From Prosapia bicincta (taxonomy: Eukaryota; Arthropoda; Insecta; Hemiptera; Cercopidae): 64,000 bases of DNA. The stretch covers positions 51,506,229 to 51,570,228 of the forward strand of contig JBAIZL010000002.1 in assembly GCA_036971475.1 (NCBI GenBank), in the 5' to 3' direction. Numbering within the stretch: position 1 is the stretch's first letter; each line of letters opens with the position of its first letter. Of the stretch, positions 42,150 to 55,465 are shown one piece after another. The notes beneath the pieces were generated by a model. That model made no database searches. It was given only the letters and a program-made list of their open reading frames with translations, and was not told the DNA's origin. Both the position numbers and the translations under genes were made by a program.

Positions 42150-42152
<3 letters not shown>

Positions 42153-42191
<39 letters not shown>
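42153..42191. repeat. (TA)n tract after Penelope-like element
   Basis: TA repeat starting immediately after the terminal TTCAT, exactly as at 898. Confidence 0.95.
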
Positions 42192-42192
<1 letters not shown>

Positions 42193-42194
<2 letters not shown>

Positions 42195-42295
42195 ATTTAT
42201 CGTTGTAAATTATATGTCCGTTGCACTGACATTATAAAGGGATTATTGTAAATTGTAACCAATTGTTCCATCACTAAGTGCAATTAATTTTTACA
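42193..42295 (-). mobile_element. inverted Penelope-like terminal repeat fragment
   Basis: On the minus strand: TTGCACTTAGTGATGGAACA, then ATAATCCCTTTATAATGTCAGTG and CAACGGA, the same terminal-repeat-to-5'-end junction as at 542-600 in the left cluster. It lies tail-to-tail with the long copy across a TA tract. Confidence 0.7.
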
Positions 42296-42364
42296 CACAA
42301 AAATCATACAAGGTAAAACTTATTTGCAGTTAGTAGTGGAAATTTGTTTTACAAATAACATTAT

Positions 42365-42367
<3 letters not shown>
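42296..42367 (+). mobile_element. additional direct Penelope-like terminal repeat
   Basis: CATACAAGGTAAAACTTATT followed by AGTTAGTAGTGGAAAT and TTTACAAATAACATTATTACA matches the terminal repeat at 42090-42152 with divergence, and again ends in a (TA)n tract (42368-42401). Confidence 0.7.

Positions 42368-42401
<34 letters not shown>
42368..42401. repeat. (TA)n tract
   Basis: TA repeat separating a Penelope-like terminal repeat from the CGCAATA-ended element. Confidence 0.93.
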
Positions 42402-42403
<2 letters not shown>

Positions 42404-42653
42404 GTCGCAATATGTTTTCTTGTGTATTAATAAAGAAATAAGTCAAAATACAAATACAAGAATTATAATTGAATTTACAATTCAAAGCTTTTCGTTGGCT
42501 AACAGTACCAACATCATCAGGAATATTAAACAATTAAAATTAACATATGTGCAAATTAGATCAAATAAATAGCTATGCCAAATCAATTATAATGCTGTTA
42601 AATTTTTTTTTACTCTGCTGCCCTAACATTAACAATTCAATTTTAACGTATTG

Positions 42654-42655
<2 letters not shown>
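42402..42655. mobile_element. CGCAATA-ended element carrying one hairpin arm
   Basis: Starts TCGCAATATG and ends CGTATTGCGA, giving short terminal inverted repeats directly bordered by (TA)n on both sides. 42405-42535 repeats 14297-14427 almost exactly (two differences), including the hammerhead-like motif on the minus strand, but the second hairpin arm is replaced by unrelated AT-rich sequence (42536-42640). It is either an older form of the hairpin element or a rearranged copy. Confidence 0.75.
42478..42532 (-). ncRNA. hammerhead-ribozyme-like motif
   Basis: Same as the motif at 14370-14424: CTGATGA plus extra T, GTTGG/CCAAC hairpin with 9-nt loop, GAAA, AAGCTT palindrome, T, GAAT/ATTC helix I. 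All core bases are present. Confidence 0.45.

Positions 42656-42698
<43 letters not shown>
42656..42698. repeat. (TA)n tract
   Basis: TA repeat at the right border of the CGCAATA-ended element. Confidence 0.95.
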
Positions 42699-42701
<3 letters not shown>

Positions 42702-45012
42702 CTAGTGTGGTAAATTAATTGACAGGCACACATAAACGCTGATCTCAGTGTCACAGATATGATAAAAGCCTTACCTCCAAATAACGATTATAATCTGTAA
42801 AGTTTAAGTATTGTTACAAAACTTTAAGTAATCTGTATTTAATGGAATCATTCATATAGGCTACTTATACTAGCACCATTATAAAACCGCGTTACTTTAT
42901 TTGTTTAGAATTACTAATTCGATACTAATTATTTGTTTTGAAAACAAAAATATTTTTCCTCATCTATAAAATCGTTAAGGAATCAATAGGTTTAAACTGA
43001 AAAAAGCAATTACTATACGACTTGAATATTTTGATATAAGTATAGGTTTTAGGTAAGAAAAAAAAATCCAATATGATGGACTTTTTTCTTTGTAATAGAT
43101 AGGTTTGTATAATACATCCTTATATATAGCAAATGAGGCACCCTTGCGACATGAGTAACGTTTTTCCTCTTTTTGAGTTAAGCGCAGTTTAAGAGAGTTG
43201 ACGTATAGGCAAATGTTTTGGCAAAGTGAAATAACTAAAACCTTGACGGACGTTGAGATCTTGTAGTAAATATATTTACATTCAACATGTAATATATCAC
43301 AAGCTTTAAGCTTTAACCTTCACTTTCCGTAGTAGTAGGAATATTATTTATTTCCCTTTAAATAAATGGTATTAGTTTCTTCAGAACTTGTAAATATTTG
43401 GTGTATTATGACAAATAGCTCTCTACAATACCAATGTTGAAATGTTTGTATTCAAGAGATACGATTTTATATCGTTTTGGCAGGAAATGTTAATGTTGTT
43501 AATTTTACTTCATATATTTACTACCAGCAATAAACAGAGATAAGACCCATTGTCTTGTGTCTGCGGCAGAGTTACGGCTGACTTTAATTCAGCACTCAAG
43601 GGATGTAGGTTTATTGCTACACTTTGAGTACTGATTCGTTTGATTACCTCAGAGATGGGTAAGCAGATATTAATATTATTTACCTCGTGCATGTTATTGT
43701 CATGGTGATGGACGAACGATAGGGACATACAGAACTTATAATTTGTGTAAATTTATGAAGATATTACTGAGAGAAAAGATTTCCTATTTGCAACTAATGT
43801 CAAATCAAATCACTTCCGTGTATATAATCAAATCACTGTTAAGCACCGTTCATATACATGGTAACTTAAACATTTTGGGTAGATGAATGCCCTATTGGAT
43901 AAGATGAATGATGTTAATATCTAGCATATCCCGAATGGTTTATGTTTCCGCAAACATTCTCGAAAGGTAAAAAATTACTCACCATCACTTTCTCAAGTCT
44001 AGCTATTAGTTTCCAAAAATAAAGAAAATATACTTGATTTGGCGTTTTGTGCTGATAGTTTCTAAATACGCAATAAAATGATTTTAAAATATGAGTGGGC
44101 TTAACAGAGTGTGTACAACACGCGCGGATGGGTGACACGTAGTTGCAAGGTTAATTCTCACGCAAAGAATAAATGGTCACGAAAACCTATGAATGGTCAC
44201 AAAATAAAGAATGGTTTGTAATACATTTTAACAAACCTCTAAGACTCTATCCTTCATCTACCACAAAAATCAAAATCACAGTAACATTAGTTTTATTATC
44301 GCCAGATTTCTGGTTATATCGATGGAGGTTAGACTACATTTATATCACAACACACTGTCATTTTAATGGATAAAATTTAGTTATTGAGTATACAGGAAAT
44401 ATGGTGAAAAATAAGAATTGTTTATTTTTTGTTCACTATAAGATTTAAAAAACTACGATGTATTGGCTAATTATAGACACTCCTTAATTTGTTTTTTATT
44501 TCACAATCCAAAAATCCCAATCATTGTATAATTTAGTTAAACTGATTTTATAAATGTTTCTAAGTGTTTAATTTTTAACTATTATTTAATAACACTGTAT
44601 ATAAATAGACATGGAAAATGCAATATTTGGTAAAATATTAATTCTTTAATTTCATTCTCAGATATGTAACAGCAAAATGTAACAGATATTAAGTAAAAAT
44701 ATAGCGAGAAATGTTTACTTCACATTTGTTGGACTTCATAGTCCATTTACATTTATTTAAATTTTAAATAAAAATAAATGTTTTACGCACTAATATTCCT
44801 ATATTAAATGAAAATATATTTTAAAAATTTATATAATCATAAATAAACGTGTTTATTCGAACGTTGGTTAGTCTAATAAAAGGTGTAGAAGCTAGTGGAA
44901 AGTACAGTTCAATTATTTATAATATTTTTCCTTATGTATTTTAAATTATGTCATCCGTTATACGAAACGGTATTTTTTTTACATAATTTTATTGTTTCAA
45001 TATAAAACTGCA

Positions 45013-45013
<1 letters not shown>
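42699..45013. other. AT-rich unique DNA
   Basis: Several 65-75-codon ORFs on both strands (43510-43728, 43914-44138, 44173-44373) match no family I know. No RNA gene seen. Confidence 0.35.

Positions 45014-45051
<38 letters not shown>
45014..45051. repeat. (CA)n microsatellite
   Basis: About 19 perfect CA units without an adjoining TA tract. Confidence 0.95.
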
Positions 45052-45053
<2 letters not shown>

Positions 45054-45290
45054 AATACATATTACTGTGATTCTACTCCAGTCACTGCTGACATGACATT
45101 TCTGTTGCAGAACTTTGCTCACAACATTCTTTAAGCCATTTCGGATGAAATATGTTAAATTGAAATCCTGTCGTAAAGTTGTGATGGCGGCAGATAAACT
45201 TTCAAATACTCCCAGATGATGGATTTCCAAAATCAGTTTTATTTGTAGTGTCGCAAAATATCTTTCCTCGTTTAAGTTAAAATTTTTGTA

Positions 45291-48206
<2,916 letters not shown>

Positions 48207-48436
48207 CACATGGTGTATGAGAGGCAAGCTAGAGCTGGCTTACTTGGCGCATCCGCAATTCAAGGACGAAAAAATGGCAACGCTGCACTCCAAAAGCTCA
48301 GTACCACCTTAGGTAGTCATTTTCACAAACTAAGTCGCCGGGGGCCATTAGCGTATACAAAAATTCTTTGTCTCGGCGATATTGTGAATCGAACCCAGAA
48401 CATTTAGTGCTCTACCCACGTGATCACACAGCTACC
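48207..48436 (-). mobile_element. tRNA-derived SINE
   Basis: The minus strand starts GGTAGCTGTGTGATCACGTG, then GGGTAGAGCAC (A-box region, 48407-48426), and has a B-box GGTTCGATTCA at 48385-48395, with spacing typical of a tRNA-related RNA polymerase III promoter. The acceptor ends do not close properly and the sequence runs on for about 165 bases (CTAATGGCCCCCGGCGACTT ... GGAGTGCAGCGTTGCCA), GC-richer than the surroundings. That combination indicates a SINE with a tRNA head and unrelated body. I could not define target-site duplications. Confidence 0.7.
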
Positions 48437-51141
48437 TAAATAATGGAATACGAGTATTAATTAGTACTGCGAACAAATTGTTACCTTTGACATTATTAAT
48501 GTATCGTTAAGAATCAATGCAGCAGAAAAGGAGTAAGCATCATCCACAAAGATCTGAAGACACTGATGCCACATTTAGAACCTCCAACTCATGGAACCTG
48601 GTGGTCAAATTGTAAACTTAAAATATTCTACGTATTGTTATAATAAACTCCTTCAATAAAACCTAATATACATCCCTAATTTTATATGAGTGCTAAAAAA
48701 CTGACACATTGTTGTCAGCGTATTGGGAGTTAAATAGTTTATTTTTTGTTTATTTGTCCACTTTTACAATTTCTAGCTTTGAGCTGACCTTCATATACTG
48801 CGTAATTTTCTTGAAAAAATTGTCATTAATTCAAACATTATAATATGTACTAAATTTATTTTATGGATGCTCTTTAAAGATGTGTGCTTTTGTAAATATA
48901 TAGTCGGTGTTACTGCCGAGCAATAACCGGTGGTCTTACTGCACGATATAAAATAGGTTAAATGCTTTAGTCTGAGCTTAGATTACACGTTATTGCTTCG
49001 GGTATGGTACACAGGTAATATCAGAGTAAGTGTTAACAAGTTTTCATTTTCCAGGTTAAAGTCCAATTGAATAGGATAAGTTGTTACTTTAAAGTACTAA
49101 CATGTAGTGTCTATTATTATTTACAACTATATATATGGTTTGAAAATGTTTTTATATTTTCCATTTTCAACATTACATGCAGCTTATTATCTCACTCAAG
49201 CTCATTATAATATTAAAAATGAAAAATATAATTATGTAATTACATCATGATTACATAAATCGACACTTGTGAACGAATACCTAATAAATAGTAAACCCTT
49301 CTGGTTGCGAAAAGGGCATACATCAATGGAAATGACTAATACACATATTTCTCATTGTAGTTTAAATAAACTAATATTCTAACTGCCGAATGCAATTGTA
49401 GAGACGATATATAGATTAGGTAATTGTCCGATAAATAGATTACGTAAATATTTATTTATCTTGGTGTCAAATATAAGATCTAAGTTTTTCATAGTAACAC
49501 TCACCTGATGAGGAGAAGAAACTAGTTGACGAAAGATTATATTTGCAATGATCCAATTTATTTGACTCGTTTATCTAAAGTTTAGTTATCCTTCATAACA
49601 ATTTTTTTTAAAATCAGTATTCTAATGCACATTACATAGTGTCACGTAAATATCTTATGTTTTATTAATTTTCGTTTTAAGAAGAACATAGCAATTCCTT
49701 CACAATTTGCAAATTCTTTGAATTTGATTACACACAATTATTAACCATAGGCTATTTATATAACGGGCTAAAATGGGGTGAGAGGGAAATTTAGAACGTC
49801 TCTGTAGCTTATGCAAGATGTTAGGAGAAGATTGAATACAATCCACGCAAACAATTATTAACTACGCATGAACAATTTTTAACAATATATATCAACGACT
49901 TTTATATATTGTCGTATTAAACTAAGACCTTTGCTCTAACCTGTATTATTTTCACACACCTCTTTACTGAATTATTTGCCTTATTATGATTATTATTAAG
50001 TATATCATCTGTTTTCATACCTGAAGGTTGTAAAAGCATTGACCTCTTATTTAAAAATGTATAATAAATTCTATTTTTCATTTTATGCAATAATTAATTT
50101 ATTTTTATTTTATTAATCGTCTTATTTATTTATTTATTTTCCATAATTTTTTATTACTAATAATAATTTAATTAGTAAGGAGTGATTATAATTTATATAA
50201 TAGTAAGAATAGTAGCACACTTGAAAGTATAAATTTATAAACGTGTTATTGAAATAAGGTTAAATTTTGTCTTTTTTGGGGAGAATGCCGTAACAAGGGG
50301 GGAATAACGATTGATCCAAAGCGATTTATGACAATCGTTTATCGATTGTGTTCCAGAGTACATTAGCAAACTTGTTTTTAAGTTGTAAAGTATAACTTAG
50401 ATAAATGGATTTTATTTCCACGTTACTTTGTTACACATCACTTATTTCCATGAATAGAGTAATGACTATAGTTAGTTTTTTTTAATAAATCTATATTGTG
50501 TGACTAAGCCTACTGTATTTAGTTTAAAATCACTAAATCATTCCTTCAGTGTTACGTACGTTTTTTACTGAAAGCTTCTATACCATTATTCAGATTCTTT
50601 TCAGAGACTTAATTCACAACCTTAGAATTTCTGAGACAAAATTATAAATCCGGTGTCCGTAATCCGCACCTGAAGCACTGCTCGGTATTAACCAGTAGAG
50701 AAAAGCTGTTAATCCCCACTCGGCGAGTAACCAGCTGGTATTGATTTTACCTACACAATTCGTATGTGTTCGTTCTGGTGAAACCACCGGAGCAGAGAAA
50801 GATGCTCTATCAACATTTAACTATGACAAAAATACTGTATTTAATAATATTTCCAACCAACAGTTAGTTATAGTACGTTTTGAATTGTGTGCAATTAAAT
50901 AATTTACTGCAGAGGGAACAAATACAAGCACATTTTTGTGGTTCTGACTGTACTTATTTCCTATGCATATCAATCTTACTCACAATCCATGGAAAACTCT
51001 TTACGCTGTAATAAGAATTTTTTTTTGTCTAATCCTTGCAGCCTCTTTTCTAACCATATCTGCTGTCACATTTCCATTTGTTCGTTAGTAAGTTGAATAA
51101 TATCAAACTTCTCCATTTACTGCTCATTTTGAAAACTTTAC
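48437..51141. other. AT-rich unique DNA
   Basis: At 49507-49550 CACCTGATGAGGAGAAGAAA followed by CTAGTTGACGAAAGATTA gives CTGATGA...CGAAA spacing like a Penelope-type terminus, without a convincing helix II. Nothing else is recognised. Confidence 0.35.
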
Positions 51142-51275
51142 TATTGCGTAATGAAGTGAAAACTTTTAACTAACTGGTTGACGCGTTTCGTTTGACAATC
51201 TTTTCATTGAAGGAGCCAACTTGCTACTCAACGCGTCAACAAGTTAGTTAAAGGTTTTCCCTCAGTTACGCAATA
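51142..51275. repeat. long inverted repeat with 45-bp arms
   Basis: 51142-51186 and 51231-51275 are complementary with a handful of mismatches around a 44-base loop. Landmarks are TATTGCGTAA, AAACTTTTAACTAACT and GTTGACGCGT. Likely a small foldback/MITE-like element; no target duplication seen. Confidence 0.75.
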
Positions 51276-51798
51276 ACTACTTATGATTTATTCATTGAAT
51301 GCAAGATTATTACAAGAAACAAAGTTACTATCAAATTATAGATACTATAGGGCATCAATTTAGAGTTCGTGAAGTCGTAGAAGTATGTTTGTATATTTCA
51401 AAGTTATGCAGCCAGTCTGAGTCGATGTGGTTGTCTGGAACTAAGGTAGGTTTTTGTTACTTAGAAAGAAATACATCGTAGAACACACGTATTCCAGTTA
51501 CACTCTTAAAGTCATATTTCCCTGGAAGAGATATATTTCTACTAAGGTTTCGGTGCAAATATGAACTTACTCTTATCATTATGAGAGATCCTGCTTCATA
51601 GCTTCGACATGTCCAAATGTAATAAATTCGGAACCAGATTTGTTACAGGTTTTCTTTGTCGAGAAAGACAGATCAGATAATCTACATAATACAGTTTTAC
51701 AATAAAAATCATTTTTTTTACCAAGAGTAAAAATGTCTTAAGACATTTACGAATTTGTGTTAAGTAAAAAATTTATTTTATACTAATCAACCATTAAA
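51276..51798. other. AT-rich unique DNA
   Basis: A 60-codon ORF at 51299-51481 has no recognisable features; nothing else is seen. Confidence 0.35.
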
Positions 51799-51962
51799 AG
51801 TTAACGAACACCAACTCACAATCAATAGTTTATTCTTGAATCGCGTTTCAATGACAACATCATCATTATCAGTGATTAGGGCTAATACATTTAAACTATT
51901 GTATAACGTTTTCCTTGAAACGCATGTGAGCGATAAATTATTCTGAGTTGATGTTCATTATT
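51799..51962. repeat. inverted repeat with Penelope-like end motif
   Basis: Arms about 51799-51855 and 51910-51962 pair imperfectly (landmarks AACACCAACTCA / TGAGTTGATGTTC and GCGTTTCAATGA / CTTGAAACGC). The left arm on the minus strand reads CTGATAATGATGATGTTGTC then ATTGAAACGCG, similar in order to hammerhead-bearing retroelement ends. A diverged third kind of hairpin. Confidence 0.55.
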
Positions 51963-54169
51963 ATTCAAACATTGCCCATTTATAATTGAAGATAAAGAAA
52001 GAAACAAAAAAGTTAAATAGAAATTGAAGATATAAAAATATTTTAAATAACCAATTGTTGGTAAATAAATACAAATAGCTATGCTACATTTTATTGATGG
52101 AACTAGTTATTTTTGACGGAATATTCCTTAATAAAACCTATTTCCATAGAATTATAGTAATTACGTTTGTAAAATTGTTTGTGTAAATTTAAAAATTGAT
52201 TTATAATTATACAAACATTTCTGAAATTTACTAAATTTGTTCTACTACAAAAATCAACTGACATATATTTCTCACGGTAAAGGAAATATAAGTTAAAAAT
52301 GAAATGAATGATGTTATATCATACAGAGAGTTTACGTAACTCAGGTGTATTTGTTGGTGTCCCGGCTTAAACCAGGGCGTAATCTGCGAGGCGTGTACCT
52401 TAAGCTTACGCGATGAATGCCAGAAGGCAATTATTCTCATGCTTTTGACAAGGCTATTTAACTGTGACGTTGGAAGCTTTCATTGTTTTTACACATCACC
52501 ACCACAAAGAATGCGACTTCCATAGTACGTCTAGAAGCTATCAGGCGTATACTATGTGTTTTGATTATTTATTCAATAAATTTGTAAACTATTTTTATAG
52601 TATATTACAACAAAGAAATAATTCATTTAATTAAAAGTATACAGCAAATAATGTATATTTAAACTGCAAATAGAACCAAAGTCTCTAAAAATTAAGCGTA
52701 GTAATTTTAGAGAATCGTGATTTATTGTAATTTCCATGTTGGCCATGATTTTATTATTTCTACCTAATGTTAAAATTATGCTAAGGAGAGAACCTGGTAT
52801 AAAATACGTTTTAACGTGATATATTTGAAAAAGAAATTATAAATTGTAGTAAAAAACCTTCATTTAGTAATGTATTCAAAATAATGGTTTTGTTATTTAT
52901 TAAAAAAGTGTTTTTGTATGACCTAAAACAGTATTATTAATTATTGTTTTGGGGGTTTATAAGCATATTTTGACCCAAACGTATAGGTTTCCATATAAGA
53001 AGATTGACCCTATATTCTGTACAAAATGCATTTTATGTTTATACCTAATTCCTACCTATGTTAATTTAGATTTAATTATTTTATTACATTTAGATAGGGG
53101 CTACATTATTATTTTATCTGGTATTAATCTATCTTATGGAGAATTAAGCAACAATTTATGAGACGTGATATATAATTTATAATTATAATTTGGATCAGTA
53201 AAATCATTTAATATAATATGTTTTAAAACATTTTAGTAAATCATGAGAAAACATCATTTTTCACTAGAAGTCAACTATTCTAAATATAAAAAGTTGTGAA
53301 ATCGATAGTAACATATTAACAAACGACGACATTTACTTCAAAATAATTTCCGTTATTTATTCGAAACAATATAGAAGAATCTCAATTATTACAAAATATA
53401 TTTACTGAAATTTGTAATTTCAAACTTATTTCTATTACTAAATTTTTCTTATGGAAAACCAACATTATTCCCTTTTTTGTATCAAGAAAAGTACTAAACA
53501 CATGTTTTAAGTAGTCGGTAAAATATTTGCAAAACAAGACCCCATAAAACCATTACATTAATACTGCTACTGCATAGACGTAGATGTGACCGCTAACAAG
53601 TGCTGGAAGCATCTGTTATTTCATTTCGCTTATTGGCTTTTGTGATCTCGAACAGTTATTTATTGGAAGCTCCACTCGGAACACAGGATCGTAATCCTTT
53701 AGTGGTCTGGTTAAATGAGGTGACTTATTAATCATATATTTTCAATTTCTTTTAAGAATTATTCATTAAACTATTTATTTTTAATAACAAAAGGTTTTAT
53801 AAATAAAGTGTTTCTTCATAGCAAATTTCATTTTATCTTGAACAACTAACGCTAAAGGGCAGATTTGAAAATAAACAGCCCTAGTTAAAACAATAATCCC
53901 TTACAATATATTTTTAAAAGTCTTTTGAATTGCATTTGTTTTATGTATTTATTTACTCATAGATACGTTCTAGAAAAATTACTTCGTTGTTTGAAAGTGT
54001 TTCTAAGATTACAATTTAGTTTGTTTTATAAATACTACCTATAACCTAATCAATCATGAAAGGCAATATAAAATAATTTAGGAATGAAAGCCTCAAGTAA
54101 TAATTACTCTTGTTTTATATGACCAGCTTCGCCAACATTTTAGCTTAAGAAAGTTATAGTTTATGAAAT
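51963..54169. other. AT-rich unique DNA
   Basis: ORFs at 52231-52440 and 52949-53161 are unrecognised; no repeat or RNA gene seen. Confidence 0.35.
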
Positions 54170-54502
54170 AGATCAATGAAGTAAAATTTCATTGCAAGAA
54201 AACTTTGCATTTACTTTGTGTCTATTTAGGTAATATTGAGCTCACTAACTTAACCCTAGAGGACTCGCGCGGGGTAATTATTCTCCCAGTGAGTTTTCAA
54301 CAAAGATTATAAAACAGTTGCAAATCCTGAAATTCTTCCACCCCTTACATAATTTCTAATTGACTCTCCCTGTATCTATTTATGTCCCTACATCAGGTAG
54401 TTTGACAGTTTTTGTTCACTTATAACGGTTTGAAGTTATTGTTGCAACAGCTGAGAAAGTTTTTACCCCGCGCGAGTCCTCACGTTACAATACTGGTCCC
54501 TC

Positions 54503-54738
54503 TAAGTGAAGTCTTTTTCTATTTGTATTTTGCGACGTTTTTTGTAAGTGGAATTAGTTTTTATTCGTATTTTGCTAGGTTTTATAAGAGAAGTCTGTTT
54601 GTATTTGTATTTTGCGAAGTTTTTATAAGTGAAGTTTATTACTATTTGTATTTTGCGAAGTTTTTATAAGTGACGTCTATTTCTATTTGTATTTTACGAA
54701 GTTTGTATAAGGGAAGATTGATTCACATTGTGTTTTTC
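54503..54738 (+). repeat. ~41-bp tandem repeat inside piggyBac-like element
   Basis: Five to six imperfect units with core TTTGTATTTTGCGAAGTTTT followed by ATAAGTGAAGT. They lie directly inside the subterminal inverted repeat of the left end. Tandem subterminal repeats often mark transposase-binding zones, but here that is inference. Confidence 0.8.
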
Positions 54739-54935
54739 AACTTTTTTATCACATAAAATTATTTTCATTTTTTGCAAGATTGCTGTGAGTGAATTTTACC
54801 GTATTTTTCATATTTTGTGAGGAATTTATCGCTGAAGTTCGTTTTAATTTATAAATTTAATAATCAATGTTAAATTATCTACGTATATATTTTGTCACGG
54901 CGATAATAGAGAACGAAAATTTTATATTTATAACT

Positions 54936-55136
54936 TTTCAAGAGAGATAGACGCAAATGAAACTTCTTTTGAAGGAATTAAAGCATTGTTTGGGGTATTG
55001 TATATTTTTAGAGCAATGATGTCTTCGTACAAAAACTCTAAAGGTATATGGACAACAGGCAGAACTGGTTTGCATATAGTAACGTGTACAATGTCAAGAC
55101 ACAGGTTCTATTTTCTCTTGCAAGTATTACGTTTTG
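54936..55136 (+). pseudogene. piggyBac-like transposase, N-terminal core fragment
   Basis: The translation EIDANETSFEGIKALFGVLY, RAMMSSYKNSKGIWTTGRTG, and TCTMSRHRFYFLLQVLRFD follows the conserved region of piggyBac transposases before the first catalytic Asp (family pattern: F-G-L-Y, a W followed by T/S, then MSR-RF-LL--LRFD). It is cut off immediately after LRFD, where the following sequence (from about 55140) is unrelated to the catalytic core and includes the inverted repeat shared with 31275-31345. Confidence 0.85.
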
Positions 55137-55187
55137 ATATATATTGTGTTTGTAAACTATTCTTGTTTACAAAATATTTTGTTATCA

Positions 55188-55265
55188 TGATTATTGTGGT
55201 ATTGGGGTTCTTTTCAATATTTTTATTGTAATATATTGTACCACTGTGATCTTGATATTGTGTAT
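55188..55265 (-). repeat. dispersed repeat shared with 31275-31345
   Basis: On the minus strand it reads CAATATCAAGATCACAGTGG, then TACAATATATTACAATAAAA and CCCCAATACCACAA, matching 31275-31345. It sits at the deletion junction of the piggyBac-like element. Confidence 0.6.
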
Positions 55266-55345
55266 GATTATTGTAACAAAAACGTTTATTTACAATGTAG
55301 GCTATAGCTTTATATTTGGCAATATTACAAACAAACATTTTAATT

Positions 55346-55465
55346 ACAGGTGTGATTTTTTCCCTAAGAACTTAGACAAAAAACAATAAATGCTGTACTA
55401 ATTGTGAGGAAAGTGTTTGTAAAGACCATTTAGTTGAAGTATGTGAAGAGTGTTTCGACGTATAA
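55346..55465 (+). pseudogene. piggyBac-like transposase, C-terminal zinc domain
   Basis: CDFFPKNLDKK is followed, after a one-base frame change, by CTNCEESVCKDHLVEVCEEC, then F-D-V and TAA (55463-55465). The CxxC...C..H...CxxC-F pattern is that of the C-terminal cysteine-rich domain of piggyBac transposases. One expected Cys appears as Phe (CDFF instead of CxxC). It lies about 180 bp before the right TIR, the normal place for the 3' end of the gene. Confidence 0.82.

Larger units (their letters stand above)
39897..42152 (+). mobile_element. Penelope-like retroelement, nearly full length
   Basis: An upstream terminal repeat (39897-39962: ACACAAG-TTAAAATTATTGC, ACTTAGTGG, AATATTTACAAGTAATAATA) recurs at 42090-42152 in the same orientation. 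Between them lies a broken ORF with a Penelope-type reverse transcriptase and a C-terminal GIY-YIG nuclease. This domain order, with direct terminal repeats shared with truncated copies, identifies an endonuclease-containing Penelope-like element. Coding-strand bases are strongly A-rich. Several stops and frameshifts show it is inactive. A 5'-truncated relative is at 690-898. Confidence 0.9.

Noticed and set aside
48373..48436. Possible tRNA gene
   Set aside because: A and B boxes are present but the ends do not form an acceptor stem and the sequence continues into a SINE body.
49507..49550. CTGATGAGG...GACGAAAG as a hammerhead
   Set aside because: Core order is right but the segment between does not form a convincing helix II and no helix III is seen; kept only as a note in the surrounding region.
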